The notes under the pieces were generated by a model that had not been told where the DNA came from, did not search any database, and saw only the letters and a program-made list of their open reading frames with translations. A stretch of DNA of 64,000 bases from the NCBI GenBank assembly GCA_947304245.1, contig CAMZAK010000001.1, positions 1 through 64,000 of the forward strand, given 5' to 3'. The DNA comes from an uncultured Clostridia bacterium (GTDB lineage Bacteria; Bacillota; Clostridia; Oscillospirales; Ruminococcaceae). This document shows positions 25,720-33,608 of the stretch, piece by piece (within the stretch, counting starts at the first letter, position 1; every line of letters starts with the position of its first letter). The translations under genes were made by a program, and so were the position numbers.

Positions 25720-28266
25720 ATGAATAATACAAATGAAAATTTAAAACCAAAACAAGAAATAGTGCAAAATCAAAATATTGTTGAAAATAAAGAGATTGAA
25801 GAATTAAAAAGAGAAAATGAGGGTTATTTTGAATATATTGTTGAATATTTATCTAAACAATGTGAAAATATGAAGAAAAATGATAGGCTGAAAAAGCTTT
25901 TAGAAAATATTAAAATTTTGAAAGAGAAGACTTATGAAATTAATTTTAAATATAATATTTTCAAAGAAGACACTATTTTAAAAAGAGAAAGATATATTCT
26001 AAAAGAATTGAAAGAGTTTATTTTAGATTATAAAACAAAAAATATTTTTAATATTATAGAAAAATATGAATCTAAAGAAGAATTTAAAAAAGAGGAAAGA
26101 TCAGATTATGAGCTTGTTGATGAATTATATGAAAAACTAGAAAAATTAAAAAGATCTTATGAAGTTGTTTTAAATAATTGTAAAGATTATGAGGTTAATA
26201 AAAAAAATGAAGACATTTATTTTAACTATAGGGATTTAACATTAGGCGATAAGAATGATTTAAATTTAATACCAAAAGAAGACTTAATTGAATATGAAAA
26301 AGTAAAAAACGAGTTTGATATAAAGAATGAAAATATAAATTTGTTTTTTACTTTAATGGAACGTTTAAATGTTGAATGTGAAAAAATGAGGAAGAATATA
26401 ATTTTAAAAAAAATTTTGTTTAATTTAATTGCTAAAAGACAAAGATATATAAAACATGTTGTACGTCTTAGTGAGTACATTTATAATTTTGAAAAAGAAG
26501 CAAATTTACTAAAAGAAATAGAAGATGTTTTAAACAGTTTTAATTCAGAATTTTTTAAATTCGCAGAGATTTACGAATTAGGGCAAAAATTAGATGATGA
26601 ATGTTTTTTGCGTGTTAAAGATTTATATAATAAATTAGAAGATTTAACAAAATTTTATGAAGAAGATAATCAGGGCAGAAGAAAATTGATTTGGAGTTAT
26701 ATGAATTATGTAGGTGATGAAAATAACTTAATTTTAAATAAAAAATTATTAAAAAGATATATAATATCAAGAATAGAAGAAGTTGATGAATATTATGAAT
26801 TTTTTATGGATTGTTTTTATAAAATTGCTGAATATTTAAATGGTTTTTCTTTTGAAAAACCTAAAAATTTTATTAAAGAAAATGATGATAAGCCAATTAC
26901 TATTTTTAAAGATGTAAAAGAAAAAAAGGAAAATTTAAAATATAAATCTTTTATGGATCTTTATTTAAAGTTCTATGATAGAAGAAATTTTTTTAAAAGA
27001 GTATTAGCAAAATGTTATAGATTGCATCTTTGTTTTGCATATGAATTTCTTGAATTATATGATTTAGTATTAAAAGAAAAACAAAACTTAAAATATTTGT
27101 TTTCTTATTTGGAAAATCTTGTGAGATGTTATAATTTAGATAATGTAAAGAGTTTTAGAAATAAATTAAATTTAGAAGAACAATTTAACCCAAATAATGA
27201 ATTTAATAAAAAATATGACCCAGATTCTAAAGAATCTTACCCTGTTGAATTTAAATATAATGTTTACGACATAGCAGAAGAATTTTATGAAAAAAACTCT
27301 AAAAAATGGATGAAAAATTTTTTTTCTCGTCGTATTATGCGAAATCTTCCAATGTCGGTTCGACGTAGAATGGCAGATGCCCCACCTGACGAAGTTACAA
27401 TTACAATAAATAAGCATATGTTCAAAATAAAAAAGGAGGTTATAGATTATTTAAAAAAAATTTCTCAGTATGAGAGACATTCGGTATTTGTTAAGTTTTT
27501 TAAACAAGTGTTTAAAAATTTAGAAGATGAAATGAAAAAAGGGGATTATTCAAAAAATTATGTATATAAAAAACTTAAAGGTTTAATAAACACGTTATTG
27601 CATATGGAAACCTATAAATATAGTAAATTTGAAGATGAATTTAAAAATGAAAATTTATTATTATTAGGAAAAGATTTTACAAGATTTGAAAGATTTTGTG
27701 ATTTTTTTAAAGATAAGCGCAAAAAGAATAAAGAGTTATATAATTTCCTTATAAAATATTCAAAAGATAAAGAAAAAGAAATAATTAATGATGAAGATTT
27801 ATATGATTTCCTTGTAAAATATTCAAAACACAAAGAAAAGTTTTTAGAATTAGAAAATTCTTCAAAAGAAATTGCAGGATTTTTTTCTAATGAATTAAAA
27901 AATGAATTGAAAAAAATTAAAAATGAGCCTGTTAAAGGTAGAAATTTGTTAACTGGTAGATCTACAGATTACCCTACAATGTTAAAAGGCAAACACACCT
28001 TAAACTTAGGTGAAGATTTTAATTATTATATTACAAATCATCTTAATAACGAAAAAGATGTTGAAATAGAAGATTCAAATTTTAATGAAATATTTGAAAA
28101 AATAGAAAGTTTGGTGGACAAAGAGGGAAATTTAAAACGAAATTTTGTAAATGTTGAACGTAGGTATGAGAGTGAGGCTTTAAATGAATTGAGTGAAAAA
28201 TTAAGTGAACTAATAAGATTTTTAATAGAAGGAATTAATCTTTACAGGCCACTTGAAAAATCATAA
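25720..28266 (+). CDS. Largest array paralog: two A modules, B, C and D, 848 residues
   Basis: ATG; upstream AAGGATGG. Leader NTNENLKPKQEIVQNQN. Module A occurs twice (about 25-155 and 205-318: LLKEIEDVLNSFNSEFFKFAE, LYNKLEDLTKFYEED). Module B (about 350-525) has RIEEVDEYYEFFMDCFYKIAEYL, YLENLVRCYNL and YPVEFKYNVYDIAEEFYEK. A segment at about 528-575 is unlike the rest: rich in Arg, Met and Pro (FSRRIMRNLP, RRRMADAPPDE), followed by a beta-prone stretch VTITINKHMF. Module C (about 575-760) ends in KIKNEPVKGRNLLTGRSTDYPTM, shared with the gene at 28432. Module D is at 785-848. No membrane helix. Confidence 0.9.
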   Translation: MNNTNENLKPKQEIVQNQNIVENKEIEELKRENEGYFEYIVEYLSKQCENMKKNDRLKKLLENIKILKEKTYEINFKYNIFKEDTILKRERYILKELKEFILDYKTKNIFNIIEKYESKEEFKKEERSDYELVDELYEKLEKLKRSYEVVLNNCKDYEVNKKNEDIYFNYRDLTLGDKNDLNLIPKEDLIEYEKVKNEFDIKNENINLFFTLMERLNVECEKMRKNIILKKILFNLIAKRQRYIKHVVRLSEYIYNFEKEANLLKEIEDVLNSFNSEFFKFAEIYELGQKLDDECFLRVKDLYNKLEDLTKFYEEDNQGRRKLIWSYMNYVGDENNLILNKKLLKRYIISRIEEVDEYYEFFMDCFYKIAEYLNGFSFEKPKNFIKENDDKPITIFKDVKEKKENLKYKSFMDLYLKFYDRRNFFKRVLAKCYRLHLCFAYEFLELYDLVLKEKQNLKYLFSYLENLVRCYNLDNVKSFRNKLNLEEQFNPNNEFNKKYDPDSKESYPVEFKYNVYDIAEEFYEKNSKKWMKNFFSRRIMRNLPMSVRRRMADAPPDEVTITINKHMFKIKKEVIDYLKKISQYERHSVFVKFFKQVFKNLEDEMKKGDYSKNYVYKKLKGLINTLLHMETYKYSKFEDEFKNENLLLLGKDFTRFERFCDFFKDKRKKNKELYNFLIKYSKDKEKEIINDEDLYDFLVKYSKHKEKFLELENSSKEIAGFFSNELKNELKKIKNEPVKGRNLLTGRSTDYPTMLKGKHTLNLGEDFNYYITNHLNNEKDVEIEDSNFNEIFEKIESLVDKEGNLKRNFVNVERRYESEALNELSEKLSELIRFLIEGINLYRPLEKS

Positions 28267-28286
28267 AAAATAAAAAGTTTAAATTT

Positions 28287-28321
28287 AAAAGCATATGGAA
28301 TTAATTTTTCATATGTTTTTT
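28287..28321 (+). terminator. Array palindrome, terminator of the gene at 25720
   Basis: AAAAGCATATGGAA and TTTCATATGTTTTT, followed by more T, 21 bp after the stop. Confidence 0.75.
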
Positions 28322-28372
28322 ATTTTAGATATTTTTCTATGTTAAGGAGACAATATAAAAAATAAGGGGATA

Positions 28373-28401
28373 TTGACAATATATGTAGAATTTTGTAGAA
28401 T
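28373..28401 (+). promoter_or_regulatory. Array promoter of the gene at 28432
   Basis: TTGACA, 17-bp spacer ATATATGTAGAATTTTG, TAGAAT. TGTAGAAT occurs twice exactly 10 bp apart (28384 and 28394). Confidence 0.8.
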
Positions 28402-28431
28402 ATCATATATTATACGGAAAGGATAAAAGGT

Positions 28432-30690
28432 ATGAATAATAATATTAATTTTAGTGAAGAATTAAAACCAGAAAAAGCAATAGTAGAACAACAAAAAGAA
28501 CAAAAAGAAATTAACAAAGAAAATATTAATAAAAAATATGAAGGCATTTATTTTGATCCTAGAGATTTAACATTAAGCGAAGAGAATGATTTAAGTTTAA
28601 TACCAAAAAAAGACTTAGTTGAATATGAAAAAGCAAAAAACGAGTTTGATAGGAAAAATGAAAATATAAATTTGTTTTTTACTTTAATGGAACGTTTAAA
28701 TGTTGAATGTGAAAAAATGCGGAAGAATAAAATTTTAAAAAAAATTTTGTTTAAACTACTTGTTAAAAGACAAGAATTTATGTTTTATGTTTTAAAAAAA
28801 GAATTTCTTATGTATAGTTTTGAAAAAGAAGCAAATTTACTAAAAGAAATAGAAGGTCTTTTAAACAGTTTTAATTCACAATTTTTTAAATTCGCAGAAA
28901 TTTATGAATCAGGGCAAAAATTAGATGATGAATGTTTTAAGCGTGTTAAAGATTTATATAGTAAATTAGAAGATTTAACAAAATTTTATGTGGAAGATAA
29001 TCTTTTTAAATCCGCAAAGTTTTATAGATTTGATGTAAGGTTAGGCGATGAATGTTCTCTGCATGTTAAAGATTTATATAATAAATTAGAAGATTTACCA
29101 AAATTTTATGGAGAAGATTGTAATCGCGAAATAAAAAGCAAAATGGAATTTTTAGAGAAAGCAGGTAATAACACCAATTACTATTTAAATTACAAATTAT
29201 TAAAAGGATATATAATATCAAGAATAGAAGAAGTTGATGAATATTATGAATTTTTTATGGATTGTTTTTATAAAATTGCTGAATATTTAGATGGTTTTTC
29301 TTTTGAAAAACCTAAAAATTTTATTAATAAAAATGGTGATGAGCCAATTACTATTTTTAAAGATATAAAAGTAAAAAAGAAAAATTTAAAATATATATCT
29401 TTTATGGATCTTTATTTAAAGTTATATAACAAAAGAAATTTTTTTAGAAGAGTATTAGCAAAATGTTACAGATTGCATCTTGATGTTAAGGATCGTGAAC
29501 TTAGTAATAGAGAATATATTTTTTATATATATGATTTAGTATTAAAAGAAAAACAAAACTTAAAATATTTGTTTTCTTATTTGGAAAATCTTGTGAGATA
29601 TTATAATTTAGGTAATGTAAAAAATTTTAGAAATAAATTAAATTTAGAAAAACAATTCAACCTAAATAATGAATTTAATGAAAAATATGACCCAGATTCT
29701 GAAGAATCTTACCCTGTTGAATTTAAATATAATGTTTACAGCATAGCAGAAGGATTTTATGAAAAAAATTCTAAACAATTGATGGAATATTTTTTTGACA
29801 TTAATCTACGTAAACCAAGAGGAAATGTAGGTGTATTAGTTGATGAATATACAAATGTATATGAATATTTAGATTGGAGAAAAATGCACTTTTTTATGTA
29901 TAAGGATAAGATATTAAATACAAAAGAGGAATTTATAGATGGTTTAAAAGATGCGTCTAAAAATGAGAGAAATTCATCATGCTTTAAGTTTCTTAAAGAA
30001 GTTTTTAAAAATTTAGAAGACGAAATGAAAAAAGGAGATTATTCAAAAAATTATGGATATAAAAAACTTAAAGGTTTAATAAACACCCTATTGTTTATGG
30101 AAACCTATGAGTATGGTGATTTTGAATTTGGAGATAAAAATAAAAGAATGTTAGAAGAAGATATACTAAGAGCAAGGAGATTTTTTCAGTTTTTTGATGA
30201 TAAGAACGAAAAAAATAAAGAATTATGTGATTTTCTTTTAAAATATTCAAAAGACAAAGAAAATGTTTTAAAAAATTCTTCAAAAGAAATTGCAGAATTT
30301 TTTTCTAATGAATTAAAAAATGAATTGAAAAAAGTTAAAAATGAGCCGGTTAAAGGTAGAAATTTGTTAACTGGTAGATCTACAGATTACCCCACAATGT
30401 TTAATAAAGACAAATTTGCCATAGACTTTAGTGAAGATGTTGATCGTTATATTACAAATCATCTTAATAACGGAAAAGAAGTTACGGTGGAAGATTCGAA
30501 TTTTAATGAAATATATGAAAAAATAGAAAGTTTGGTGGACAAAGAGGGAAATTTAAAACGAGATTTTGTAAATGTTGAATATAGTAAATATCATAGTGAG
30601 GCTTTAAATGAATTGAGTGAAAAATTAAGTGAACTAATAAAATTTTTAATAGAAGGAATTAATCTTTACAGATCACTTAAAAAATCATAA
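28432..30690 (+). CDS. Array paralog with A, partial A, B, C and D, 752 residues
   Basis: ATG with GGAAAGG-type site upstream. Leader variant FSEELKPEKAIVEQQ. It resembles the gene at 25720 from its residue 165 onward, as if that gene's first A module were missing. Module A is at about 68-185. Its last 40 residues are repeated once more (about 187-228: FDVRLGDECSLHVKDLYNKLEDL), a tandem copy. Module B is at about 262-450 and module D at about 689-752. The B-C link (about 455-505, EYFFDINLRKPRGNVG...) has no visible match to the corresponding segment of 25720 although both flanks are similar, so this link is a variable site. Confidence 0.9.
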   Translation: MNNNINFSEELKPEKAIVEQQKEQKEINKENINKKYEGIYFDPRDLTLSEENDLSLIPKKDLVEYEKAKNEFDRKNENINLFFTLMERLNVECEKMRKNKILKKILFKLLVKRQEFMFYVLKKEFLMYSFEKEANLLKEIEGLLNSFNSQFFKFAEIYESGQKLDDECFKRVKDLYSKLEDLTKFYVEDNLFKSAKFYRFDVRLGDECSLHVKDLYNKLEDLPKFYGEDCNREIKSKMEFLEKAGNNTNYYLNYKLLKGYIISRIEEVDEYYEFFMDCFYKIAEYLDGFSFEKPKNFINKNGDEPITIFKDIKVKKKNLKYISFMDLYLKLYNKRNFFRRVLAKCYRLHLDVKDRELSNREYIFYIYDLVLKEKQNLKYLFSYLENLVRYYNLGNVKNFRNKLNLEKQFNLNNEFNEKYDPDSEESYPVEFKYNVYSIAEGFYEKNSKQLMEYFFDINLRKPRGNVGVLVDEYTNVYEYLDWRKMHFFMYKDKILNTKEEFIDGLKDASKNERNSSCFKFLKEVFKNLEDEMKKGDYSKNYGYKKLKGLINTLLFMETYEYGDFEFGDKNKRMLEEDILRARRFFQFFDDKNEKNKELCDFLLKYSKDKENVLKNSSKEIAEFFSNELKNELKKVKNEPVKGRNLLTGRSTDYPTMFNKDKFAIDFSEDVDRYITNHLNNGKEVTVEDSNFNEIYEKIESLVDKEGNLKRDFVNVEYSKYHSEALNELSEKLSELIKFLIEGINLYRSLKKS
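28883..29121. repeat. Tandem copy of about 120 bp inside module A
   Basis: 28883-29000 and 29004-29121 code two copies of the end of module A (F-K-x-A-x-x-Y ... D-E-C ... V-K-D-L-Y-x-K-L-E-D-L-x-K-F-Y). The length preserves the frame. The copies are diverged, so the event is not very recent. Confidence 0.7.
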
Positions 30691-30711
30691 AAAATAAAAA
30701 GTTTAAATTTA

Positions 30712-30747
30712 AAAACATATGGAATTAATTTTTTCATATGTTTTTTT
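30712..30747 (+). terminator. Array palindrome, terminator of the gene at 28432
   Basis: AAAACATATGGAA and CATATGTTTTTTT around an A/T-rich loop, 22 bp after the stop. Confidence 0.75.
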
Positions 30748-30771
30748 ATTTTAGATATTTTTCTACATATA

Positions 30772-30800
30772 TTGACAAAAAATATTAATTTGTGTAAAAT
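30772..30800 (+). promoter_or_regulatory. Array promoter of the gene at 30834
   Basis: TTGACA, 17-bp spacer AAAAATATTAATTTGTG, TAAAAT. Confidence 0.75.
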
Positions 30801-30833
30801 TATTGAAGAATTAAATTAGAAGGATGGTTAAAA

Positions 30834-32492
30834 ATGAACAATTTAAATGAAAATTTGGAACCAGTAAAAGAAATAGTGCAAAATCAAAATATTGTTGAAA
30901 ATCAACAGATTGAAGAATTAAAAAGAGAAAATGAGGGTATTTTTAAAGATATTATAAATGAATATTTATCTGAACAATGTAAAAAGATGAAAAAAAAATA
31001 TATTATGCAAAATCTTTTAGAAAATATTAAAATTTTGAAAGAGAAGAATTATGAAATTTATTTTAAAAATGATATTTCAAAAGAAGCAGAATATGTTTTA
31101 AAAAAAGAAGGGATTTTGCTAAAAGAATTAAAAGATTTTATTTTAAGTTACTTAAAAATTTTGAGGGGAGATAACATTTTTAAAATTGCAGAAAAATATG
31201 AATCTAAAGAATTTAAGGAACAAGAAAGATCAGATTATGAGTTTGTTGATGAATTATATAGAAAACTAAAAAATTTACAAGGATTTTATGAATTTGTTTT
31301 AGAATATTTTAAAGATTATGAAAAAGAAGATATTTTAAAAAATAGAGAGATGTTTGAAAAAGAATTTGTAAATAAAATTAAAAAAGAAAAATTAAAAGTT
31401 GAGCCACTTAACACAATTAAAGAAGAAGATTTTAATAATAATAACAATATTGTTGAAGATGGTGAAAATGTTTTTTTATATGGTGAAGAAGAAGATTATG
31501 ATGAAAGTTGGGAGAATTTAAATAAACTTTTTGTGGAAGCAGAAAATAAATTATTAGACGTAGAAGGTTATGGTGATGCTTTTACGAATAGTCTTTTCGA
31601 TTTTGTTAAATATTTTTACGATTCTTATAAAGTTAATGTAAAACCAAACCAAAACAAAGAGGAAGAAGTTAACGTTTATGCAAAACATAATATTAAAAGA
31701 AAAGATATGAAAAATGATGATTTTTTGAGAATGTATATAGAATTAAAAAAAGAACTAAAAAGTTTAGGAAAAATTATGCAAAAACAAATTGAAAGAGTTA
31801 AAAAAAACATTGAAATAAAATCTCGCTATGAATATAATTTAGATAGATTAAATTATGTAATTGACACTTTAAATAAAGAAAAGGAAAAATTAAAATATCT
31901 ATTTTCTTACTTAGAAAACTTAGTAAAATTAATTAATTTACATAACATTAAAGATTCTAAAAATAAGATAGATTTTAAAGAACATTTTAATTTAAATAAT
32001 GAATTTAAAGATTCATTTAACCCAAATTCTGAGGAAGCGTTTCTTGTAAAATTTAAATATGATCTTTATGATGTTATGGATTTTTGTCGTATAGAAGTTG
32101 AAAAAATTGCGGAAATGTTAACAAAAAATAATTCTAGAATTGAAAAATATAAAGAGATTAAAGTACGTGTTAGAAATTATAAAACTAATGTAGTTGAATA
32201 TAAAAAAGTAAGAGCCAAAAATCTTATAATTCAAACAATTGAGAGAAATATTAATCAAATTAACAAATTGTATATTACAGAAATTGAGCCTATATTAAAA
32301 AAGCTGGCATCTGAATTTAAAGATAATTTAGATTCTAAAAAATTAATTAATTTAATTAGAATTTTATTTGAACTTATAAATTTAAAAAAATCTTATATTA
32401 ATAGTTGTTTTTTATCTGCATTTAAAAATGCACAAACAGAGCAGGTTGAAGGTGTTTTGAAAATAAAAACTCCATATGAAAATTTGCCATAA
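30834..32492 (+). CDS. N-terminal part of the split paralog (leader, A, B), 552 residues
   Basis: ATG; upstream AAGGATGG. Leader NLNENLEPVKEIVQNQN. Module A is at about 25-155 (IEELKRENEG, FKIAEKYESKEFKEQ, LYRKLKNLQGFYE), an acidic Asn/Glu link at about 185-222, and module B at about 225-430 (KRKDMKNDDFLRMYIELKKEL, YLFSYLENLVKLINL, NNEFK, FLVKFKYDLYDVMDFC). The first part of module C runs to the stop. Translation of this part is expected from the intact start region. Confidence 0.8.
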   Translation: MNNLNENLEPVKEIVQNQNIVENQQIEELKRENEGIFKDIINEYLSEQCKKMKKKYIMQNLLENIKILKEKNYEIYFKNDISKEAEYVLKKEGILLKELKDFILSYLKILRGDNIFKIAEKYESKEFKEQERSDYEFVDELYRKLKNLQGFYEFVLEYFKDYEKEDILKNREMFEKEFVNKIKKEKLKVEPLNTIKEEDFNNNNNIVEDGENVFLYGEEEDYDESWENLNKLFVEAENKLLDVEGYGDAFTNSLFDFVKYFYDSYKVNVKPNQNKEEEVNVYAKHNIKRKDMKNDDFLRMYIELKKELKSLGKIMQKQIERVKKNIEIKSRYEYNLDRLNYVIDTLNKEKEKLKYLFSYLENLVKLINLHNIKDSKNKIDFKEHFNLNNEFKDSFNPNSEEAFLVKFKYDLYDVMDFCRIEVEKIAEMLTKNNSRIEKYKEIKVRVRNYKTNVVEYKKVRAKNLIIQTIERNINQINKLYITEIEPILKKLASEFKDNLDSKKLINLIRILFELINLKKSYINSCFLSAFKNAQTEQVEGVLKIKTPYENLP

Positions 32493-32528
32493 AAATATGA
32501 AGAGGTTTTAGATCCTAAACTTTCAGAT

Positions 32529-33008
32529 ATGGCATTTAGAATAATGAACGATCAAATTGAGGAAATTGCTAAAATAAAAGAATTTAATAAATTTATTTTA
32601 AATTATTTAAAAGAAAAAAAATTGGATACTAATGATTTTGTAAATGATGTTTTTAAACTTATTGCTAATGAATTTAAAAACATTGAAAAAGAACCTATTG
32701 AATTTAAAAATTTCTCTAATACTAAAAAATATCCTGCTATTATGAAAACTTTTGAAGATTATAATTTGAATGAAAATGAAAATAATGATGTTAATCTCAT
32801 AATAGATGATGCTTATTTCAATGAAATATTTGAAAAAATAGAGAATTTAGTGAATGAATATGGGGAATTAAAACATAATAATTCAAATATTAGTAATTCT
32901 AATAATTCTTTTTTAAATTTATTATATAAAAAATTAGAAGATGTTATTGATTTTAACATAGATAATTTCATAGTTTTATTAAATTATCATTTAAATTATT
33001 ATTCATAA
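32529..33008 (+). CDS. C-terminal part of the split paralog (end of C, module D)
   Basis: An open frame of 159 codons following the in-frame TAA. It carries the end of module C (EFKNIEKEPIEFKNF, then KKYPAIM as in paralogs) and a full module D (FNEIFEKIENLVNEYGELK, LLYKKLEDVIDF). The ATG has no ribosome binding site in front, so separate expression is doubtful. Confidence 0.6.
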   Translation: MAFRIMNDQIEEIAKIKEFNKFILNYLKEKKLDTNDFVNDVFKLIANEFKNIEKEPIEFKNFSNTKKYPAIMKTFEDYNLNENENNDVNLIIDDAYFNEIFEKIENLVNEYGELKHNNSNISNSNNSFLNLLYKKLEDVIDFNIDNFIVLLNYHLNYYS

Positions 33009-33039
33009 AATTTAAATTAAATGTTAAAAATTTTTTTGA

Positions 33040-33068
33040 TTGACAGAATATGTAGAATATTGTAGAAT
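33040..33068 (+). promoter_or_regulatory. Array promoter of the gene at 33100
   Basis: TTGACA, 17-bp spacer GAATATGTAGAATATTG, TAGAAT. TGTAGAAT occurs twice, 10 bp apart (33051 and 33061). No palindromic terminator lies in front, unlike elsewhere in the array. Confidence 0.8.
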
Positions 33069-33099
33069 TATTATAATATTTTATAAAAGGAGATATGTT

Positions 33100-33498
33100 A
33101 TGCAAAATAATAATGTTAATCAGAAAAATTCAGAAATTTTAAAAGACTTAAATTCAAAAACAGAAGTTGTGGATACAGTAGAGAAAAAAGAAGATGAGAA
33201 AAACATTGGAGAAGAAAAGGAAGAAGAGAAAAAGGGTTTAGAAGAAAAAGAGGATGAAAAAAAGAAAGAAGAGGAAAAGAAGAATGTAGAGGAAAAAAAT
33301 GATGTAGAGAATAAAGAAGATGAAAAAAACAGTGTAGAGGAAGAAGAAGATAAACAAAAGAGTATGAAAGCTGAAGATTATTATGAAATAAAAAAGAATG
33401 AGAATAAGGAAAAGCTAAACAAAATGTATAATGTTGCATATAAACTTATGTTTAATGATCTTTTAGGTGGAGAAACTAAAAGACCAAAGAAAAAATAA
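33100..33498 (+). CDS. Small, highly charged array member, 132 residues
   Basis: ATG at 33100 with AAAGGAG upstream; the frame's first start (33040) lies in the promoter. The N-terminus (VNQKNSEILKDLNSKTEVVD) fits the leader. Residues 25-95 are almost only Glu, Lys and Asp with Val/Asn, in units like VEEKNDVENKEDEKN, so a long charged single helix or disordered segment is likely. The C-terminal 35 residues have a Tyr/Leu-rich helix and end in a basic tail (KRPKKK). It shares leader and promoter type with the large paralogs but none of their modules. Confidence 0.8.
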   Translation: MQNNNVNQKNSEILKDLNSKTEVVDTVEKKEDEKNIGEEKEEEKKGLEEKEDEKKKEEEKKNVEEKNDVENKEDEKNSVEEEEDKQKSMKAEDYYEIKKNENKEKLNKMYNVAYKLMFNDLLGGETKRPKKK

Positions 33499-33540
33499 AC
33501 TTATTAAAATTAAAAAATTTAATAAAAATAATAAATAAAA

Positions 33541-33576
33541 TATATAGAAAATTTAATTTTTCTATATATTTTTTTA
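33541..33576 (+). terminator. Terminator of the gene at 33100
   Basis: TATATAGAAAA and TTTTCTATATA stems with a T-tract. Same layout and similar loop as the array palindrome, but a different stem sequence. Confidence 0.75.
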
Positions 33577-33608
33577 ATGTAGTATGTTAAAATGTTTTAG
33601 GTGATTTT

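Larger units (their letters stand above)
30834..33008 (+). pseudogene. Array paralog split by a single in-frame TAA
   Basis: Frames 30834-32492 and 32529-33008 are in the same phase. Only TAA at 32490-32492 and 12 sense codons separate them. Without it the protein would be about 724 residues with modules A, B, C and D in the usual order. The leader, promoter and both halves are otherwise undamaged. The second half has no ribosome binding site. This is the second one-base, in-frame interruption in the array. Confidence 0.8.

Noticed and set aside
2025-30747. CRISPR-like repeat
   Set aside because: The palindrome recurs at gene borders about 1.5-2.5 kb apart, with genes rather than short spacers between, and no cas gene is present.
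3942-33008. Stop codon reassignment to explain the in-frame TAG and TAA
   Set aside because: TAG ends rapZ, uppS and the flippase gene, and TAA ends most genes, so both are true stops here.
33116-33439. His/Phe/Leu-rich 107-codon frame opposite the gene at 33100
   Set aside because: It is the antisense of a Glu/Lys-rich repeat and has no start signals.
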